From positions 1 through 64,000 of the forward strand of contig NZ_QPNC01000008.1 in the NCBI RefSeq assembly GCF_003386285.1: a stretch of DNA of 64,000 nucleotides. The letters run 5' to 3'. Positions 15,057 through 25,698 of this stretch are shown here, piece by piece (the stretch's first letter is position 1; the number at the start of each line of letters is the position of its first letter). The notes below the pieces were generated by a model. It worked only from the letters and a program-made list of their open reading frames with translations. It searched no databases and was not told the DNA's origin. The stretch comes from Nocardiopsis sp. FIRDI 009. Lineage in GTDB: Bacteria > Actinomycetota > Actinomycetes > Streptosporangiales > Streptosporangiaceae. The position numbers were made by a program, and so were the translations under genes.

Positions 15057-17606
15057 GTGGCGGGGAACCTGACACGGGACGAGGCTCGGGAGAGGGCGCG
15101 GATCCTGAGCGTCGACTCCTACACGGTGGAGCTCGACCTGACCACGGGTGAGGAGACCTTCCGGTCCACCACCGTGATCCGCTTCTCCAGTTCGCAGGCG
15201 GGCGCCCGGACCTTCGTGGACCTGACCGCTCCGAAGGTGCTCTCGGCGACGCTCAACGGCCGCGAGCTGGACCCCGGCGAGCTGTTCGACGGCGAGCGCC
15301 TGCTCCTGCCAGAGGTGGCCGCGGACAACGAGCTGACCGTCGTGGCCGACGCCGCCTACATGCGCACCGGCGAGGGCCTGCACCGGTTCGTCGACCCGGT
15401 GGACGAGTCGGTGTACCTGTACACCCAGTTCGAGACCGCCGACGCGCACCGCATGTACGCGTGCTTCGACCAGCCGGACCTGAAGGCGACCTTCGAGCTC
15501 ACGGTGTTCGCGCCCGATTCCTGGCACGTCGTGTCCAACAGCGCGCCCGACGTCGAGCGCGAGGCCACCGGCACCGAGGGCCGGGTGCGCTGGCACTTCC
15601 CCGCCACCCCGGTCATGTCGACCTACATCACCGCGCTCGTCGCGGGCCCCTACCACGTGGTGCGCGACGAGCACGACGGCATCGAACTGGGGCTGTTCTG
15701 CCGCGCCTCCCTGGCCGAGCACCTGGACGCCGACGCCCTGTTCGACGTCACCAAGAAGGGCTTCGACTTCTTCCACGGCCTGTTCGACCTGCGTTACCCC
15801 TTCGGCAAGTACGACCAGCTGTTCGTGCCCGAGTTCAACGCGGGCGCGATGGAGAACGCGGGCGCCGTGACGTTCCTGGAGGACTACGTCTTCCGCTCCC
15901 GCGTCACCGACGCCCGCTACGAGCGCCGCGCGGAGACCATCCTCCACGAGATGGCGCACATGTGGTTCGGCGACCTGGTCACCATGCGCTGGTGGGACGA
16001 CCTGTGGCTGAACGAGTCCTTCGCGACCTACGCCAGCGTGTACTGCCAGGCCAACGCCACCAAGTGGACGGACGCCTGGACGACCTTCGCCAACGTGGAG
16101 AAGGCGTGGGCGCTGCGCCAGGACCAGCTGCCCTCGACCCACCCCATCGCGGCCGACATGGTCGACATCCAGGCCGTCGAGGTCAACTTCGACGGCATCA
16201 CCTACGCCAAGGGCGCCTCGGTGCTCAAGCAGCTCGCGGCGTACGTGGGCGTGGACGCGTTCTTCGCCGGGGTGCGCGCCTACTTCAAGGAGAACGCCTT
16301 CGGCAACACCGAGCTGAAGGACCTGCTGCGGCACCTGGAGGCCGCCTCCGGCCGCGACCTGTCGGGCTGGTCGCGCGAGTGGCTGGAGACCACCGGCGTC
16401 AACACGATGCGCCCGGAGTTCGAGGTCGGCGACGACGGCAACTTCACGTCGTTCACGATCGTGCAGGAGGCCGCCGAGGAGCACCCGACCCTGCGCTCCC
16501 ACCGGCTGGCGGTCGGCCTGTACGACCGCACCGACGACGGGATCACCCGCCGCGAGCGCGTGGAGCTCGACGTCAGCGGCGCCCGCACCGAGGTGCCCGC
16601 ACTGGTCGGTATGGCCCGGCCGGACCTGGTCCTGATCAACGACGACGACCTCACCTTCACCAAGATCCGCCTGGACGACCGGTCGCTGCGCACCGTGGTC
16701 GAGGCGGTCGGGGAGATCACCGAGTCGCTGCCGCGCGCGCTGGCCTTCGGCGCCGCCTGGGACATGACCCGCGACGCCGAGATGGCCGCCCGCGACTACG
16801 TGGACCTGGTCATCTCCGGGATCGGCGGCGTGGACGACGTCATGGTCGCCCAGACGCTGCTGCGCCAGGCCAACGCGGCGCTGATCAACTACGCCGACCC
16901 GGCCTGGCGCCCGGTCGGGTTCGAACGGCTCGGCGAGCGGCTCCGGGAGCTGCTCAACACCGCCGAGCCGGGCAGCGACCTCCAGCTCGCCTACGTCAAC
17001 GCCCTCGCCGACACGGCGCGCACCGACGCCCACCTGTCGCTCGTCCAGGGGCTGCTCGACGGCGCGATCACCGTGGAGGGCCTCACGGTCGACACCGACC
17101 TGCGCTGGACGCTGCTGCGCCGCCTGGTCGCCCAGGGCAGGCTCGGCGAGGCGGAGATCGCCGCCGAGCTGGAGTCCGACCCGACCGCCACCGGTCAGCG
17201 CCACGCCGCCGGAGCCCGGGCCGCCATCCCCACCGCGGAGGCCAAGGCCGCCGCCTGGGAGCGGATCGTCGGAGCGGACCTGGCCAACGCGGAGTTCCGC
17301 GCCACCCTGCTCGGCTTCACCGAGCCCGGACAGGCCGAGCTGTACCGCCCGTACATGGAGAAGTACTTCGCCCAGCTGGCCCCGGCGTGGGAGAAGTGGA
17401 CGGGCGAGTTCGCGCAGTCCTTCGCCGAGATGATGTACCCCAGCAGCCTCATCGAGGAGGCGACGCTGGAGCGCACGGACGCCTACATCGCCGAGAACGA
17501 CCCGGCCCCGGCGCTGCGCCGTCTGCTGGTGGAGGGGCGCGCGGGTGTCGAGCGCGCGCTGCGCGCCCGCGCCAAGGACATCGCCGCGGGCCGAAGCCGG
17601 TCCTAG
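15057..17606 (+). CDS. pepN: Aminopeptidase N (M1 metallopeptidase)
   Basis: This cytoplasmic zinc aminopeptidase removes N-terminal residues from peptides. The 849-residue product begins at GTG (15057) with GGAG upstream. It has the substrate-binding GAMEN motif (~262) and the zinc site HEMAHMWFGDLVT...NESFA (HExxH-x18-E, ~297-320). The C-terminal ERAP1-like helical domain spans ~520-840. Length matches actinobacterial PepN. It is convergent with malQ; the 73 bp between stops are G+C-rich with possible hairpins. Confidence 0.96.
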   Translation: MAGNLTRDEARERARILSVDSYTVELDLTTGEETFRSTTVIRFSSSQAGARTFVDLTAPKVLSATLNGRELDPGELFDGERLLLPEVAADNELTVVADAAYMRTGEGLHRFVDPVDESVYLYTQFETADAHRMYACFDQPDLKATFELTVFAPDSWHVVSNSAPDVEREATGTEGRVRWHFPATPVMSTYITALVAGPYHVVRDEHDGIELGLFCRASLAEHLDADALFDVTKKGFDFFHGLFDLRYPFGKYDQLFVPEFNAGAMENAGAVTFLEDYVFRSRVTDARYERRAETILHEMAHMWFGDLVTMRWWDDLWLNESFATYASVYCQANATKWTDAWTTFANVEKAWALRQDQLPSTHPIAADMVDIQAVEVNFDGITYAKGASVLKQLAAYVGVDAFFAGVRAYFKENAFGNTELKDLLRHLEAASGRDLSGWSREWLETTGVNTMRPEFEVGDDGNFTSFTIVQEAAEEHPTLRSHRLAVGLYDRTDDGITRRERVELDVSGARTEVPALVGMARPDLVLINDDDLTFTKIRLDDRSLRTVVEAVGEITESLPRALAFGAAWDMTRDAEMAARDYVDLVISGIGGVDDVMVAQTLLRQANAALINYADPAWRPVGFERLGERLRELLNTAEPGSDLQLAYVNALADTARTDAHLSLVQGLLDGAITVEGLTVDTDLRWTLLRRLVAQGRLGEAEIAAELESDPTATGQRHAAGARAAIPTAEAKAAAWERIVGADLANAEFRATLLGFTEPGQAELYRPYMEKYFAQLAPAWEKWTGEFAQSFAEMMYPSSLIEEATLERTDAYIAENDPAPALRRLLVEGRAGVERALRARAKDIAAGRSRS

Positions 17607-17679
17607 GCACCGCGGGCGACGGCCCCGGGGGCGCCGAGCGCGCTCCCGGGCGCCCGTCCCGGCCACGGCGCCCGACCGG

Positions 17680-19716
17680 TCACAGCACCCGGCCCTGGCC
17701 GCCGCCGACAGGCCCCAGGGTCCGCCGGATCCGCGCCACCGTGCGCGGGTCGGCGAGCAGCTCGTCGACGAGCACCGGCTCGCCCTCGCCGCTGGTGAGC
17801 GGGATCCGCCAGTTCGGGTACTCCGTGTTCGTACCGGGCTGGTTCTGCATCCGCCGCTCCCCCACCACGTCGGTGAGCGCCACCCCCAGCATCCGCGCCG
17901 GGGTCGCCACCAGGTAGGCGTGCATCGCCGCGACCACCGAGGCGGGATCGGTCACCGGATCCACGTCCTCGTCCAGCAGGCCCAGCTCCACCAGCAGCGA
18001 CCGCCACCGGTCCACGCGGTCCTCGGAGTCGGCCAGCTCCTCGGCCAGCGGCCGGTCCAGCAGCCCCAACCGGTCACGCAACTCCACGTGTTCGCCCGAC
18101 AGGAACGACGCCACCGGCGGCAGATCGTGGGTGGCGACCGTGGCCAGGCAGTCGGTGCGCCACTCCTCCGGACCGCGCGGCTCACCCTCGGCGTCCTGCT
18201 CGAACCACAGCACGGAGGTGCCGAAGATCCCCCGGTCGGAGAGGTGCTGGCGCACCCAGGGCTCCACGGTCCCCAGATCCTCGCCCACGACCACCGCGTC
18301 GGCGCGGCGGGCGGCCAGGGCGAGCGTGCCCACCATGCCCTCGTGGTCGTACCTGATGTAGGTGCCCTCGGCCGGTTCGGCGCCCTCGGGCACGCACCAC
18401 ATGCGGAACATGCCCATCACGTGGTCCACGCGCACCCCGCCCGCGTGCCGCAGCGCCTGGCCGATGATCTGGCGGAAGGGCGCGTAGCCGAGTTCGGCCA
18501 GGACCCGCGGATGCCAGGGCGGCTGTCCCCAGTCCTGGCCGCGCCGGTTGAACTCGTCCGGTGGCGCGCCCGCGTGCAGACCGCCCACCAGCGCGTCCCC
18601 GTACATCCACGCGTCCGCGCCGCCCGCCTGCACACCGATTGCGAGGTCGTGCACGACGCCCAGCTCCATGCCGCCCCCGCGGGCCGTGCTCTGGGCCTGG
18701 GCGAGCTGCTCGTCCAGGACCCACTGGAGCCAGCGGTGGAACTCCACCACCGGCCACCTGCGCAGGGCCTCCTGCCCCACCGCGTGCGCCCCGACGTCGC
18801 GCAGGTGGGCGGGCCAGGAGCGGAAGTCGCTGCCGTACTCCTCGGCCAGGGCGCACCAGGTGGCGAACTCGACCAGGGGTTGGCCCTCGCGTTCGAGGTA
18901 GGCGCGCAGCGCGGCCTCCCGGCCGGGCGCCCGGGGCACCTGGAACAGGACCTCCAGCGCGGTGCGCTTGGCCTCCCAGACCGTGTCCCGGTCGAGCAGG
19001 TCGGCGGTGCGCCCGCGCTCGCGCAGGGGACGGGCCAGGCGTTGGATGCCCTCCCGTTGGGCGGGGTCGAGCCGGGCGTACTCGGGGATGTCCTCCACCC
19101 GGACGTAGAGCGGGCTGGCGTAGCGGCGGCTGACCGGGAGGTAGGGCGAGGGCTCCAGCGGGCTGACCGGCTCGGTGGCGTGCATCGGGTTGACGAGCAC
19201 GAAGTCGGCGCCGAGGTCGCGCGCGCCCCAGTCGGCCAGTTCGGCCAGGTCACGCAGGTCACCCGTCCCCCATGAGGCGCGGGAACGGACACTGTAGATC
19301 TGGGTCATCAGCCCCCACAGTCGGCGGTTCCCCCGCAGGGCGCTGGGTTCGATCCGGTCGGGGACCACCAGCAGCGGCGCGTCGTGTTCGGCTCCGCCGT
19401 CCTCGACCCGCAGGGTGTGCACGCCGAGCGGGAGTCCGGGGTCGAAGGGCAGCACGGAGCCGTCGGCGGTCTCGACGGCGCTGCGGGAGCCCTCCGGCAG
19501 CACCAAGTCGGGCGCCTTGCCCTCGCGGACGACCACGGCCGGGGGAAGCGGCCGTGGTCCGGTGCCGGGCAGCGGCTCCCCCGGATCCACCCCCAGGGCC
19601 GCCAGGACATGGCGGATCGTGTCGGGGCTGACGGACACGCGTTCGCCCCGCCAGTCCTCGTAGGTGGTCGCGACACCGTACTGCTCGGCCACGCGGGCCA
19701 GCTGAACGTCCCTCAC
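17680..19716 (-). CDS. malQ: 4-alpha-glucanotransferase (amylomaltase)
   Basis: A glycoside hydrolase family 77 enzyme that transfers maltodextrin segments during maltose and glycogen metabolism. The 678-residue protein has an N-terminal extension domain (~1-150) typical of actinobacterial MalQ. Catalytic motifs are GVRVDHVMGMF (nucleophile Asp, ~433), VVGEDLGTVEPWV (acid/base Glu, ~480) and ATVATHDLPPVASF (~530). The PGTNTEYPNWR sequence near the C-terminus is a conserved acceptor-site segment. No regulator or other mal gene is adjacent. Confidence 0.94.
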   Translation of the reverse strand: MRDVQLARVAEQYGVATTYEDWRGERVSVSPDTIRHVLAALGVDPGEPLPGTGPRPLPPAVVVREGKAPDLVLPEGSRSAVETADGSVLPFDPGLPLGVHTLRVEDGGAEHDAPLLVVPDRIEPSALRGNRRLWGLMTQIYSVRSRASWGTGDLRDLAELADWGARDLGADFVLVNPMHATEPVSPLEPSPYLPVSRRYASPLYVRVEDIPEYARLDPAQREGIQRLARPLRERGRTADLLDRDTVWEAKRTALEVLFQVPRAPGREAALRAYLEREGQPLVEFATWCALAEEYGSDFRSWPAHLRDVGAHAVGQEALRRWPVVEFHRWLQWVLDEQLAQAQSTARGGGMELGVVHDLAIGVQAGGADAWMYGDALVGGLHAGAPPDEFNRRGQDWGQPPWHPRVLAELGYAPFRQIIGQALRHAGGVRVDHVMGMFRMWCVPEGAEPAEGTYIRYDHEGMVGTLALAARRADAVVVGEDLGTVEPWVRQHLSDRGIFGTSVLWFEQDAEGEPRGPEEWRTDCLATVATHDLPPVASFLSGEHVELRDRLGLLDRPLAEELADSEDRVDRWRSLLVELGLLDEDVDPVTDPASVVAAMHAYLVATPARMLGVALTDVVGERRMQNQPGTNTEYPNWRIPLTSGEGEPVLVDELLADPRTVARIRRTLGPVGGGQGRVL

Positions 19717-19835
19717 AGCAACCGATCATGCCCTACCCGGGCCCGCGTACACCGGACGACAGCCCGGCGTGGGGCCAGAACGTCCGCTCCACATGGTCGC
19801 AAAACCGATCGCCGCCCGTCAGCGCCCTGTGCATA

Positions 19836-21128
19836 ATGAGCGGGGTGCTGTCCAACTACCGGCGCGTCTTCGCCGTTCCCCACGTCCTGTCCCTGCTGAC
19901 CTGGTCGCTCGTGGCACGGTTCTACATGCCCGGGTTGATGATCGCGGTCACCTTCCTGGTCGAGGGGTGGACGGGGTCCTACACCTTCGCCGGGCTGGTC
20001 GCGGGTGCGTTCACGCTGGGGATGGCGCTGGTCGGTCCGCTGCGCGGCAGGATGGCCGACCGGGGTGACAGCGCCCGGCTGGTGCTGGTGTGCAGCGCGG
20101 TGTTCAGCGCGGGGCTGCTCGCGCTCGCCCTGATGCCGGGCTCCCTGTGGTGGCTGGCGGTGCCGCTGGCCCTGTTCACCGGGGCGTTCGGCTCCCCCGC
20201 CAACCAGATCGTCCGGGCCCTGTGGCCGAGGCTCACCTTCGGCGCCGAGCGCAACGCCATCTACGCGGCCGAGGCGACCACGCAGGAGCTGCTCTTCGTC
20301 TTCTCCCCCGTGCTGACCGCCGGTGTGGTGGCCTACGCCGGTCCCCGGTGGGCGCTGTCGCTGCTGGCGGTGCTGGCGCTGGCGGGGGCGGTCGGGTTCG
20401 CGCTCTCCCTGCGCCGGGCCGGTGTCGCCGCCCCGGCCCCGGCGCCGGAGGTCCCCGCCACCGGCGCGGCCGCGCCCCGCCGGAGTCTGCTGCGCTACCC
20501 GGCGCTGTGCGTCCTGCTGTTGATGTCCCTGCTGATGATCTGCGGGATCGTGGGCGTGGACCTGGTCATCGTGGCCTGGGCCAACGAACTGGACTCCCCC
20601 CAGTACGTGATGGTGCTGGCGTCGGTGTGGGCGCTGGGCTCGCTCGTGGGCGGCGCGGTCGCCGGAGGGCTGAGGGGACGGCCGCGGCTGGTGCGGCGGA
20701 GTCTGGCCGCGGCGCTGGGCCTGGCGGTCCTGGTGCCGTTCACGCCACCGGTCGTGCACCTGCCCACTCCGCTGTGGATCACGCCGCTGCTGTTGCTGTC
20801 GGGGATGGCGATCGCGCCCACCGTGGCGGCCGTGATGGGGCGGCTGGGCGACGTCTCCCCGCCGGACCGGCGCGCCGAGGCGTTCGGCTGGCTGGCCTCC
20901 GGGATGGGTGTCGGCAGCGCCGCCGCGGGCCCGATGATCGGCGCGCTGATCGACGGCTTCGGGGTGGCGGGCGGCGCCGCAGGCGCGGCGGTCGTGGCGG
21001 CGCTGGCCGCGGCGCTGAGCCTGTTCGTCCCCTCGGCCGCGGAGGACCCGGCCTCCGCCGGGACCGGGGCTCCCGAGGGCAGTGAGCCGGGGACGGGACC
21101 GACCGCCCCGGCCGTCCCGGAGTCCTAG
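19836..21128 (+). CDS. Major facilitator superfamily transporter
   Basis: The product is about 430 residues with 10-12 hydrophobic helices. GPLRGRMADRGDSARL after helix 2 is an MFS loop 2-3 motif (G-x3-D-R-x-x-R-like), and a second half starts after a proline/alanine-rich central linker (~200-225). The substrate is unknown. A short tail rich in Gly, Pro and Glu follows the last helix. The start at 19836 (MSGVLSNYRRVF) fits where helix 1 should begin; a GTG three codons later is an alternative. Its stop overlaps the convergent amidase gene by 4 bp. Confidence 0.85.
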   Translation: MSGVLSNYRRVFAVPHVLSLLTWSLVARFYMPGLMIAVTFLVEGWTGSYTFAGLVAGAFTLGMALVGPLRGRMADRGDSARLVLVCSAVFSAGLLALALMPGSLWWLAVPLALFTGAFGSPANQIVRALWPRLTFGAERNAIYAAEATTQELLFVFSPVLTAGVVAYAGPRWALSLLAVLALAGAVGFALSLRRAGVAAPAPAPEVPATGAAAPRRSLLRYPALCVLLLMSLLMICGIVGVDLVIVAWANELDSPQYVMVLASVWALGSLVGGAVAGGLRGRPRLVRRSLAAALGLAVLVPFTPPVVHLPTPLWITPLLLLSGMAIAPTVAAVMGRLGDVSPPDRRAEAFGWLASGMGVGSAAAGPMIGALIDGFGVAGGAAGAAVVAALAAALSLFVPSAAEDPASAGTGAPEGSEPGTGPTAPAVPES

Positions 21129-22561
21129 TCGAGGCCCGGTGGGAGGCGGTGCGCCCAGGGCCGGGCCTCCTCCAGCTGGGCCGACAGCGACAGCAGGGTG
21201 CCCTCCCCGCCCATCCGGCCGGTGAGCATGACGCCGACCGGCAGCCCGTCCGGCGACCAGTGCAGGGGGACGCTGACCGAGGGCTGGCCGGAGACGTTGT
21301 ACACCGACGTGAAGGGGGTGAACTCGGTCATGCGGCGGAACTCCTCCTCCGGGCCGCCCCGGTCGAAGTGTCCGATCGGAACCGGCGGCAGCGCCAGGGT
21401 GGGGCTGAGCAGCACGTCGTAGGGCTCGGTGGCGGTGATCAGCGAGCGCACCCCCCGCTGGAGCCGCACGCAGGCCGCGACGTAGTCGGGCACGGGTGTG
21501 GCGCGGGCGCGCTCCCGCAGCCAGCGGGTGATCGGTCGGAGCTCGTGCTCGCGGTCGGGGTCCACGGGGCTGGCCGAGGCCATCGCGGCCCAGAGCACGC
21601 CGAAGTCCTCGGGGAAGGAGCCGCCGAAGTGGGCGTCGCCCGGGGTGGGGATCTCCTCCACCTCGTGGCCGAGTTCGGTGAGCAGGTCGCCGGCGGCCTC
21701 GTAGGCCGCCCGGACGTGGGGGTGGACGGGGACGCCGACGCTTCCGGCGTCGGCGTAGCGGCCCACGCGCAGCCGTCCCGGAGCGCGGCGCGCGTGGTCG
21801 ACGAAGGTCTGACCGGGTGGGAGCGGCGGAGCCCCGTAGAGGTCTCCGGGCCGCGCACCGGCCATGGCGTCGAGCAGGAGCGCCGCGTCCAGCACGGTGT
21901 GGGTGAGGGGCCCGGCCGTGGACAGGCCGAGCAGGTCGGGTTTGTGGGGGCCGCCGGAGATCCGTCCCCTCGTGGGTTTGAGGCCGAACAGCCCGCACGC
22001 GCTGGCGGGGATGCGCAGGGATCCGCCGCCGTCGCTGCCGTGGGCGGCGGCGGCCAGGCGGGCGCAGACCGCGACGGCGGCGCCGCCGCTGGAGCCGCCG
22101 GGGGTGCGGTCGGTGTCCCAGGGGTTGCGGCTGGGCGGGGCGACGTCGTTCTCGGTGTAGCAGGTGCACCCGAACTCGGGGGTGTTGGTCTTGCCGAGCA
22201 GGAGGGCGCCCGCGGAGCGCAGCGCGGCGACCGCGCCGTCGTCGAGGGGGGCGGGCGCGGGGTCGACGGCCCGGGAGCCGAAGGTGGTGGGTGCTCCGGC
22301 CATCAGGTCCAGGTCCTTGACGGGGAGGGGCACGCCGAGGAGCGGGGGGAGGGTGTCCGGCGTGTCGTGCATGACCCGCTTCTCCGCATATTGGGCCTGT
22401 TCGAGCACCTGTTCCGGACTAACCGCAATGAACGCCCCGTAGGTCGGATCGAGCCGCTCGATCCGGTCCAGACAGTGCTCAGCGATCTCACGAGGGGACA
22501 GCTCTCGACGGCGCACCAGGTCGGCGAGCCGGTATGCCGGGAGTTCGTGGATCTGGGTCAT
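21125..22561 (-). CDS. Amidase-signature hydrolase
   Basis: The 478-residue protein hydrolyses an amide bond through a Ser-cisSer-Lys triad. The Lys is in GVPLPVKDLDLM (~83), the cis-Ser in GGSSGGAAVAVCARLAA (~160) and the nucleophile Ser in GSDGGGSLRIPASACG (~185). C-terminal sections (FTPFTSVYNVSGQPSVSVPL) also match the family. No neighbouring gatB or gatC is present, so it is a stand-alone amidase of unknown substrate rather than GatA. The ATG at 22561 is the one next to the conserved N-terminal helix (QIHELPAYRLADLVRRRELS). Confidence 0.9.
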   Translation of the reverse strand: MTQIHELPAYRLADLVRRRELSPREIAEHCLDRIERLDPTYGAFIAVSPEQVLEQAQYAEKRVMHDTPDTLPPLLGVPLPVKDLDLMAGAPTTFGSRAVDPAPAPLDDGAVAALRSAGALLLGKTNTPEFGCTCYTENDVAPPSRNPWDTDRTPGGSSGGAAVAVCARLAAAAHGSDGGGSLRIPASACGLFGLKPTRGRISGGPHKPDLLGLSTAGPLTHTVLDAALLLDAMAGARPGDLYGAPPLPPGQTFVDHARRAPGRLRVGRYADAGSVGVPVHPHVRAAYEAAGDLLTELGHEVEEIPTPGDAHFGGSFPEDFGVLWAAMASASPVDPDREHELRPITRWLRERARATPVPDYVAACVRLQRGVRSLITATEPYDVLLSPTLALPPVPIGHFDRGGPEEEFRRMTEFTPFTSVYNVSGQPSVSVPLHWSPDGLPVGVMLTGRMGGEGTLLSLSAQLEEARPWAHRLPPGLD

Positions 22562-22728
22562 GATCCACCAGATTAGCGGGCACGCCACGGGGCACCACGA
22601 GGATGGCGGCCCCTCTCCAGAGAGACCGTCGAAACGGTGGTTCTTCCCCGCGATCCGGTGCACCGACACGTATGCGCCCCGGAGACGTGGGAAGAAAAGT
22701 GTGAGAAGTCATGCACTAGGACTCGGAT

Positions 22729-23559
22729 ATGGATGGAACTAACCTGTCCGACGTGGAATCGGCAACGACAGAGAACGATCGCACCCAACCGAGCAGCGCA
22801 CCGTCTCCGGCGGAAAGCCCAGAAGATCTCTTTTTCCTCAGCCAACGCAAGAAAAACGACAATTCGGGAGCACGGGCACTCTACGGAACCCTGAAGTCCA
22901 ACGACACCGTCCGCAGGTGGACCATCCGCACGGCCGTCGCCGCCGTGGTCGCGCTGGCGCTCGGCGTCCTCGCCTCCGACTGGCGGGTCGGCGTCACCCT
23001 CGGCCTGCTCACCCTGGCCGGGATCACCGTCCACAGCGCCCGACGCGAGTCCGAGGTCCCCCGGTGGCGCAAACCCTCGGCCGCCCAGCGCAAGACCGAG
23101 GCCCAGCTCAGGGTCATGAAGCAGCTCGGCTACCGCGTCCTGCACGCGCGCGCGGTCCCCGGCGGCAACGGCCAGATCGACCACTTCATCGTGGGCCGCC
23201 GCGGCGCCTTCGCCGTCGACTCCGAGTCCTGGGACCGGCGCCTGCCGCTGCGCAACAAGCTGGAGAAGCTCTACCACGGCCGCTTCAGCAAGAACGAGCG
23301 GATCGACGAGGCCCTGGAGGAGGCCGAGCGGGCCGCCGAACTCATCAACCGGGAACTGGGCCGCGAGATCAAGGTGCGCGCCGCACTCGCCATCTACGGC
23401 CCCGGAATGCCCTGGGACAGCCACCGGCTGCGCGGCGTCGACATCATCACCGGCACCAAGGTCCGCAAGTGGCTGCGCACGGGCCGGGACCGGTTGAGCG
23501 AGAGCGAGATCGAGGAGATCTACGAGGCCGCGAAGAAGGTCCTGCCGCCCCGCTACTGA
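22729..23559 (+). CDS. NERD-domain membrane-anchored protein
   Basis: The 276-residue product has a polar N-terminus (1-60), two closely spaced hydrophobic helices (~66-102: [12 protein letters not shown] and [15 protein letters not shown]) and a C-terminal nuclease-related domain. [49 protein letters not shown] carries the family pattern GxxxIDHFIVG and a downstream Asp/Glu pair. NERD proteins are predicted nucleases of the restriction-endonuclease fold; true activity is seldom shown. An enormous terminator hairpin follows the gene. Sequence just upstream is A+T-rich and is the likely promoter. Confidence 0.8.
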   Translation: MDGTNLSDVESATTENDRTQPSSAPSPAESPEDLFFLSQRKKNDNSGARALYGTLKSNDTVRRWTIRTAVAAVVALALGVLASDWRVGVTLGLLTLAGITVHSARRESEVPRWRKPSAAQRKTEAQLRVMKQLGYRVLHARAVPGGNGQIDHFIVGRRGAFAVDSESWDRRLPLRNKLEKLYHGRFSKNERIDEALEEAERAAELINRELGREIKVRAALAIYGPGMPWDSHRLRGVDIITGTKVRKWLRTGRDRLSESEIEEIYEAAKKVLPPRY

Positions 23560-23569
23560 ACCCGTCCGG

Positions 23570-23615
23570 GGAGGGCCCGGGGGAGGCACGGCGCCGTGCC
23601 TGCCCCGGGCCCTCC
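23570..23615 (+). terminator. Terminator of the NERD-domain gene
   Basis: A near-perfect palindrome of about 46 bp: GGAGGGCCCGGGG at the left pairs with CCCCGGGCCCTCC at the right, and GGCACGGC/GCCGTGCC forms the upper stem. It starts 11 bp after the stop codon. Confidence 0.75.
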
Positions 23616-23779
23616 GCACGTCCGCACCCCACTGGCGGGTCCGGGCCGGGGCGAGGCGGTCGCACAGCAGTCCGTCGTCTCATGATGCGGACAGCGCGTC
23701 TTTGACTCCGAGACCGCACCACCGCTTCGGGGCGACTACCATCGAGGGGAAACACCCGGAACCGATGGGAGCCCACCCC

Positions 23780-25642
23780 ATGCCCGCGCTACGATCACGC
23801 ACGGTCACACACGGCAGGAACATGGCAGGCGCGCGCGCCCTCATGCGCGCCACCGGCGTGGAGCGCGAGGACTTCGGCAAGCCCATCGTGGCCGTGGCCA
23901 ACAGCTTCACCGAATTCGTCCCCGGCCACGTCCACCTGCGCCAGGTCGCCGACGTGGTCGCCCAGGCGATCCGCGAGGCGGGCGGGGTGCCGCGCGAGTT
24001 CAACTCCATCGCCGTCGACGACGGCATCGCGATGGGCCACGGCGGCATGCTCTACTCGCTGCCCAGCCGCGAACTCATCGCCGACTCGGTCGAGTACATG
24101 GTCAACGCGCACTGCGCCGACGCCCTGGTGTGCGTCTCCAACTGCGACAAGATCACACCCGGGATGCTGCTGGCCGCGCTGCGGCTCAACATCCCCACCG
24201 TGTTCGTCTCCGGCGGCCCCATGGAGGCGGGCAAGGTCACCGTGGTCGACGGCACCGCCACCACGGTCCGCAAGCTCGACCTGATCAACCCGATGATCGC
24301 GTCGGCCGACGAGAGCGTCTCCCAGGCGGAACTGGACGAGATGGAGGAGGCGGCCTGCCCGACCTGCGGGTCCTGCTCGGGCATGTTCACCGCCAACTCG
24401 ATGAACTGCCTGACCGAGGCGATCGGCCTGGCCCTGCCGGGCAACGGCACCGTGCTGGCCACCCACACCGCGCGCCGCGCCCTGTACGAGGACGCCGGGC
24501 GCCTGGTCGTCGAGGCCGCCAAGCGCTACTACGAGGACGACGACGCCTCCGTCCTGCCGCTGTCCATCGCCACCCCGGCCGCCTTCGGCAACGCCATGGC
24601 CCTGGACGTGGCCATGGGCGGCTCCACCAACACGATCCTGCACCTGCTGGCCGCCGCGACGGAGGCCGGCGTCGACTTCGGACTCCCGGAGATCGACGAG
24701 GTCTCCCGCCGTGTGCCGTGCCTGTGCAAGGTCGCGCCGAACACGGAGAAGTACCACATCGAGGACGTCCACCGCGCGGGCGGCATCCCCGCCATCCTGG
24801 GCGAGCTGGCCCGGGGCGGTCTGCTGGACACCTCTCTGCCCACCGTGCACGGCAAGACCGTCGGCGAGTTCATCGCCGAGTGGGACATCGCCACCGACAC
24901 CGTCAGCGACCAGGCCGTGGAGCTGTTCCATGCCGCACCCGGCGGGAAGCGCACCACCAGGGCCTACTCGCAGAGCACCCGCTGGGACAGCCTGGACACC
25001 GACCGCGAGAGGGGCTGCATCCGCTCCGTGCCGCACGCCTACACCAAGGACGGCGGCCTGGCGGTGCTCTTCGGCAACCTCGCCCCCGACGGCGCCATCG
25101 TCAAGACCGCCGGTGTGGAGGAGGAGCTGTGGACCTTCTCCGGACCCGCGAAGGTGTTCGAGTCCCAGGAGGACGCCGTCGAGGGCATCCTGTCCAAGCG
25201 GATCGAGCCCGGTGACGTGGTCGTCATCCGCTACGAGGGCCCCAAGGGCGGCCCGGGCATGCAGGAGATGCTGTACCCGACGAGCTTCCTCAAGGGCCGC
25301 GGCCTGGGCAAGGCGTGCGCGCTCATCACCGACGGCCGCTTCTCCGGCGGCACCTCGGGGCTGTCCATCGGACACGCCTCGCCGGAGGCCGCCGCCGGGG
25401 GCGACATCGCCCTGGTCGAGGACGGCGACATCATCAGCATCGACATCCCGAACCGGGGCATCGTGCTGGAGGTCGCCGAGGACGAGCTCGACTCCCGCCG
25501 GGAGCGGCTGCTCAAGGAGCTGGGCCGCTTCCAGCCGCGCGACCGCCAGCGCCCGGTGACGGCGGCGCTGCGCGCCTACGCGGCCATGGCCACCTCCGCC
25601 TCCACCGGCGCGGCGCGCGACGTCTCACAGATCGAACGCTAG
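23780..25642 (+). CDS. ilvD: Dihydroxy-acid dehydratase
   Basis: This Fe-S enzyme dehydrates 2,3-dihydroxy-isovalerate and 2,3-dihydroxy-3-methylvalerate in valine and isoleucine synthesis. The 620-residue protein has the signature [12 protein letters not shown] (~120-131) and [22 protein letters not shown] (~193-214), containing the cluster ligands. [20 protein letters not shown] is near the C-terminus. The start ATG (23780, [17 protein letters not shown]) has GGGAG about 9 nt upstream and gives the usual N-terminus. The other ilv genes are not in the window. Confidence 0.97.
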   Translation: MPALRSRTVTHGRNMAGARALMRATGVEREDFGKPIVAVANSFTEFVPGHVHLRQVADVVAQAIREAGGVPREFNSIAVDDGIAMGHGGMLYSLPSRELIADSVEYMVNAHCADALVCVSNCDKITPGMLLAALRLNIPTVFVSGGPMEAGKVTVVDGTATTVRKLDLINPMIASADESVSQAELDEMEEAACPTCGSCSGMFTANSMNCLTEAIGLALPGNGTVLATHTARRALYEDAGRLVVEAAKRYYEDDDASVLPLSIATPAAFGNAMALDVAMGGSTNTILHLLAAATEAGVDFGLPEIDEVSRRVPCLCKVAPNTEKYHIEDVHRAGGIPAILGELARGGLLDTSLPTVHGKTVGEFIAEWDIATDTVSDQAVELFHAAPGGKRTTRAYSQSTRWDSLDTDRERGCIRSVPHAYTKDGGLAVLFGNLAPDGAIVKTAGVEEELWTFSGPAKVFESQEDAVEGILSKRIEPGDVVVIRYEGPKGGPGMQEMLYPTSFLKGRGLGKACALITDGRFSGGTSGLSIGHASPEAAAGGDIALVEDGDIISIDIPNRGIVLEVAEDELDSRRERLLKELGRFQPRDRQRPVTAALRAYAAMATSASTGAARDVSQIER

Positions 25643-25682
25643 GGCGGGCTCCGAGACCTCTCGGGGTCCCGAGGTCCCGCCC
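25642..25682. terminator. Bidirectional terminator between ilvD and the FmdB-like gene
   Basis: GGGCGGG (starting at the last base of the ilvD stop) pairs with CCCGCCC near 25,676-25,682, with further pairing CCGAGA/CTCGG inside. It lies between convergent genes and could end both. Confidence 0.55.
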
Positions 25683-25698
25683 CGGGGCTGCGCGTCGC

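Noticed and set aside
14835..17666. A 943-codon open frame on the minus strand opposite pepN
   Set aside because: It is the antisense of a clear aminopeptidase N gene. Its composition is Arg/Gly/Val-rich with no recognisable motif, as expected from third-position G+C bias.
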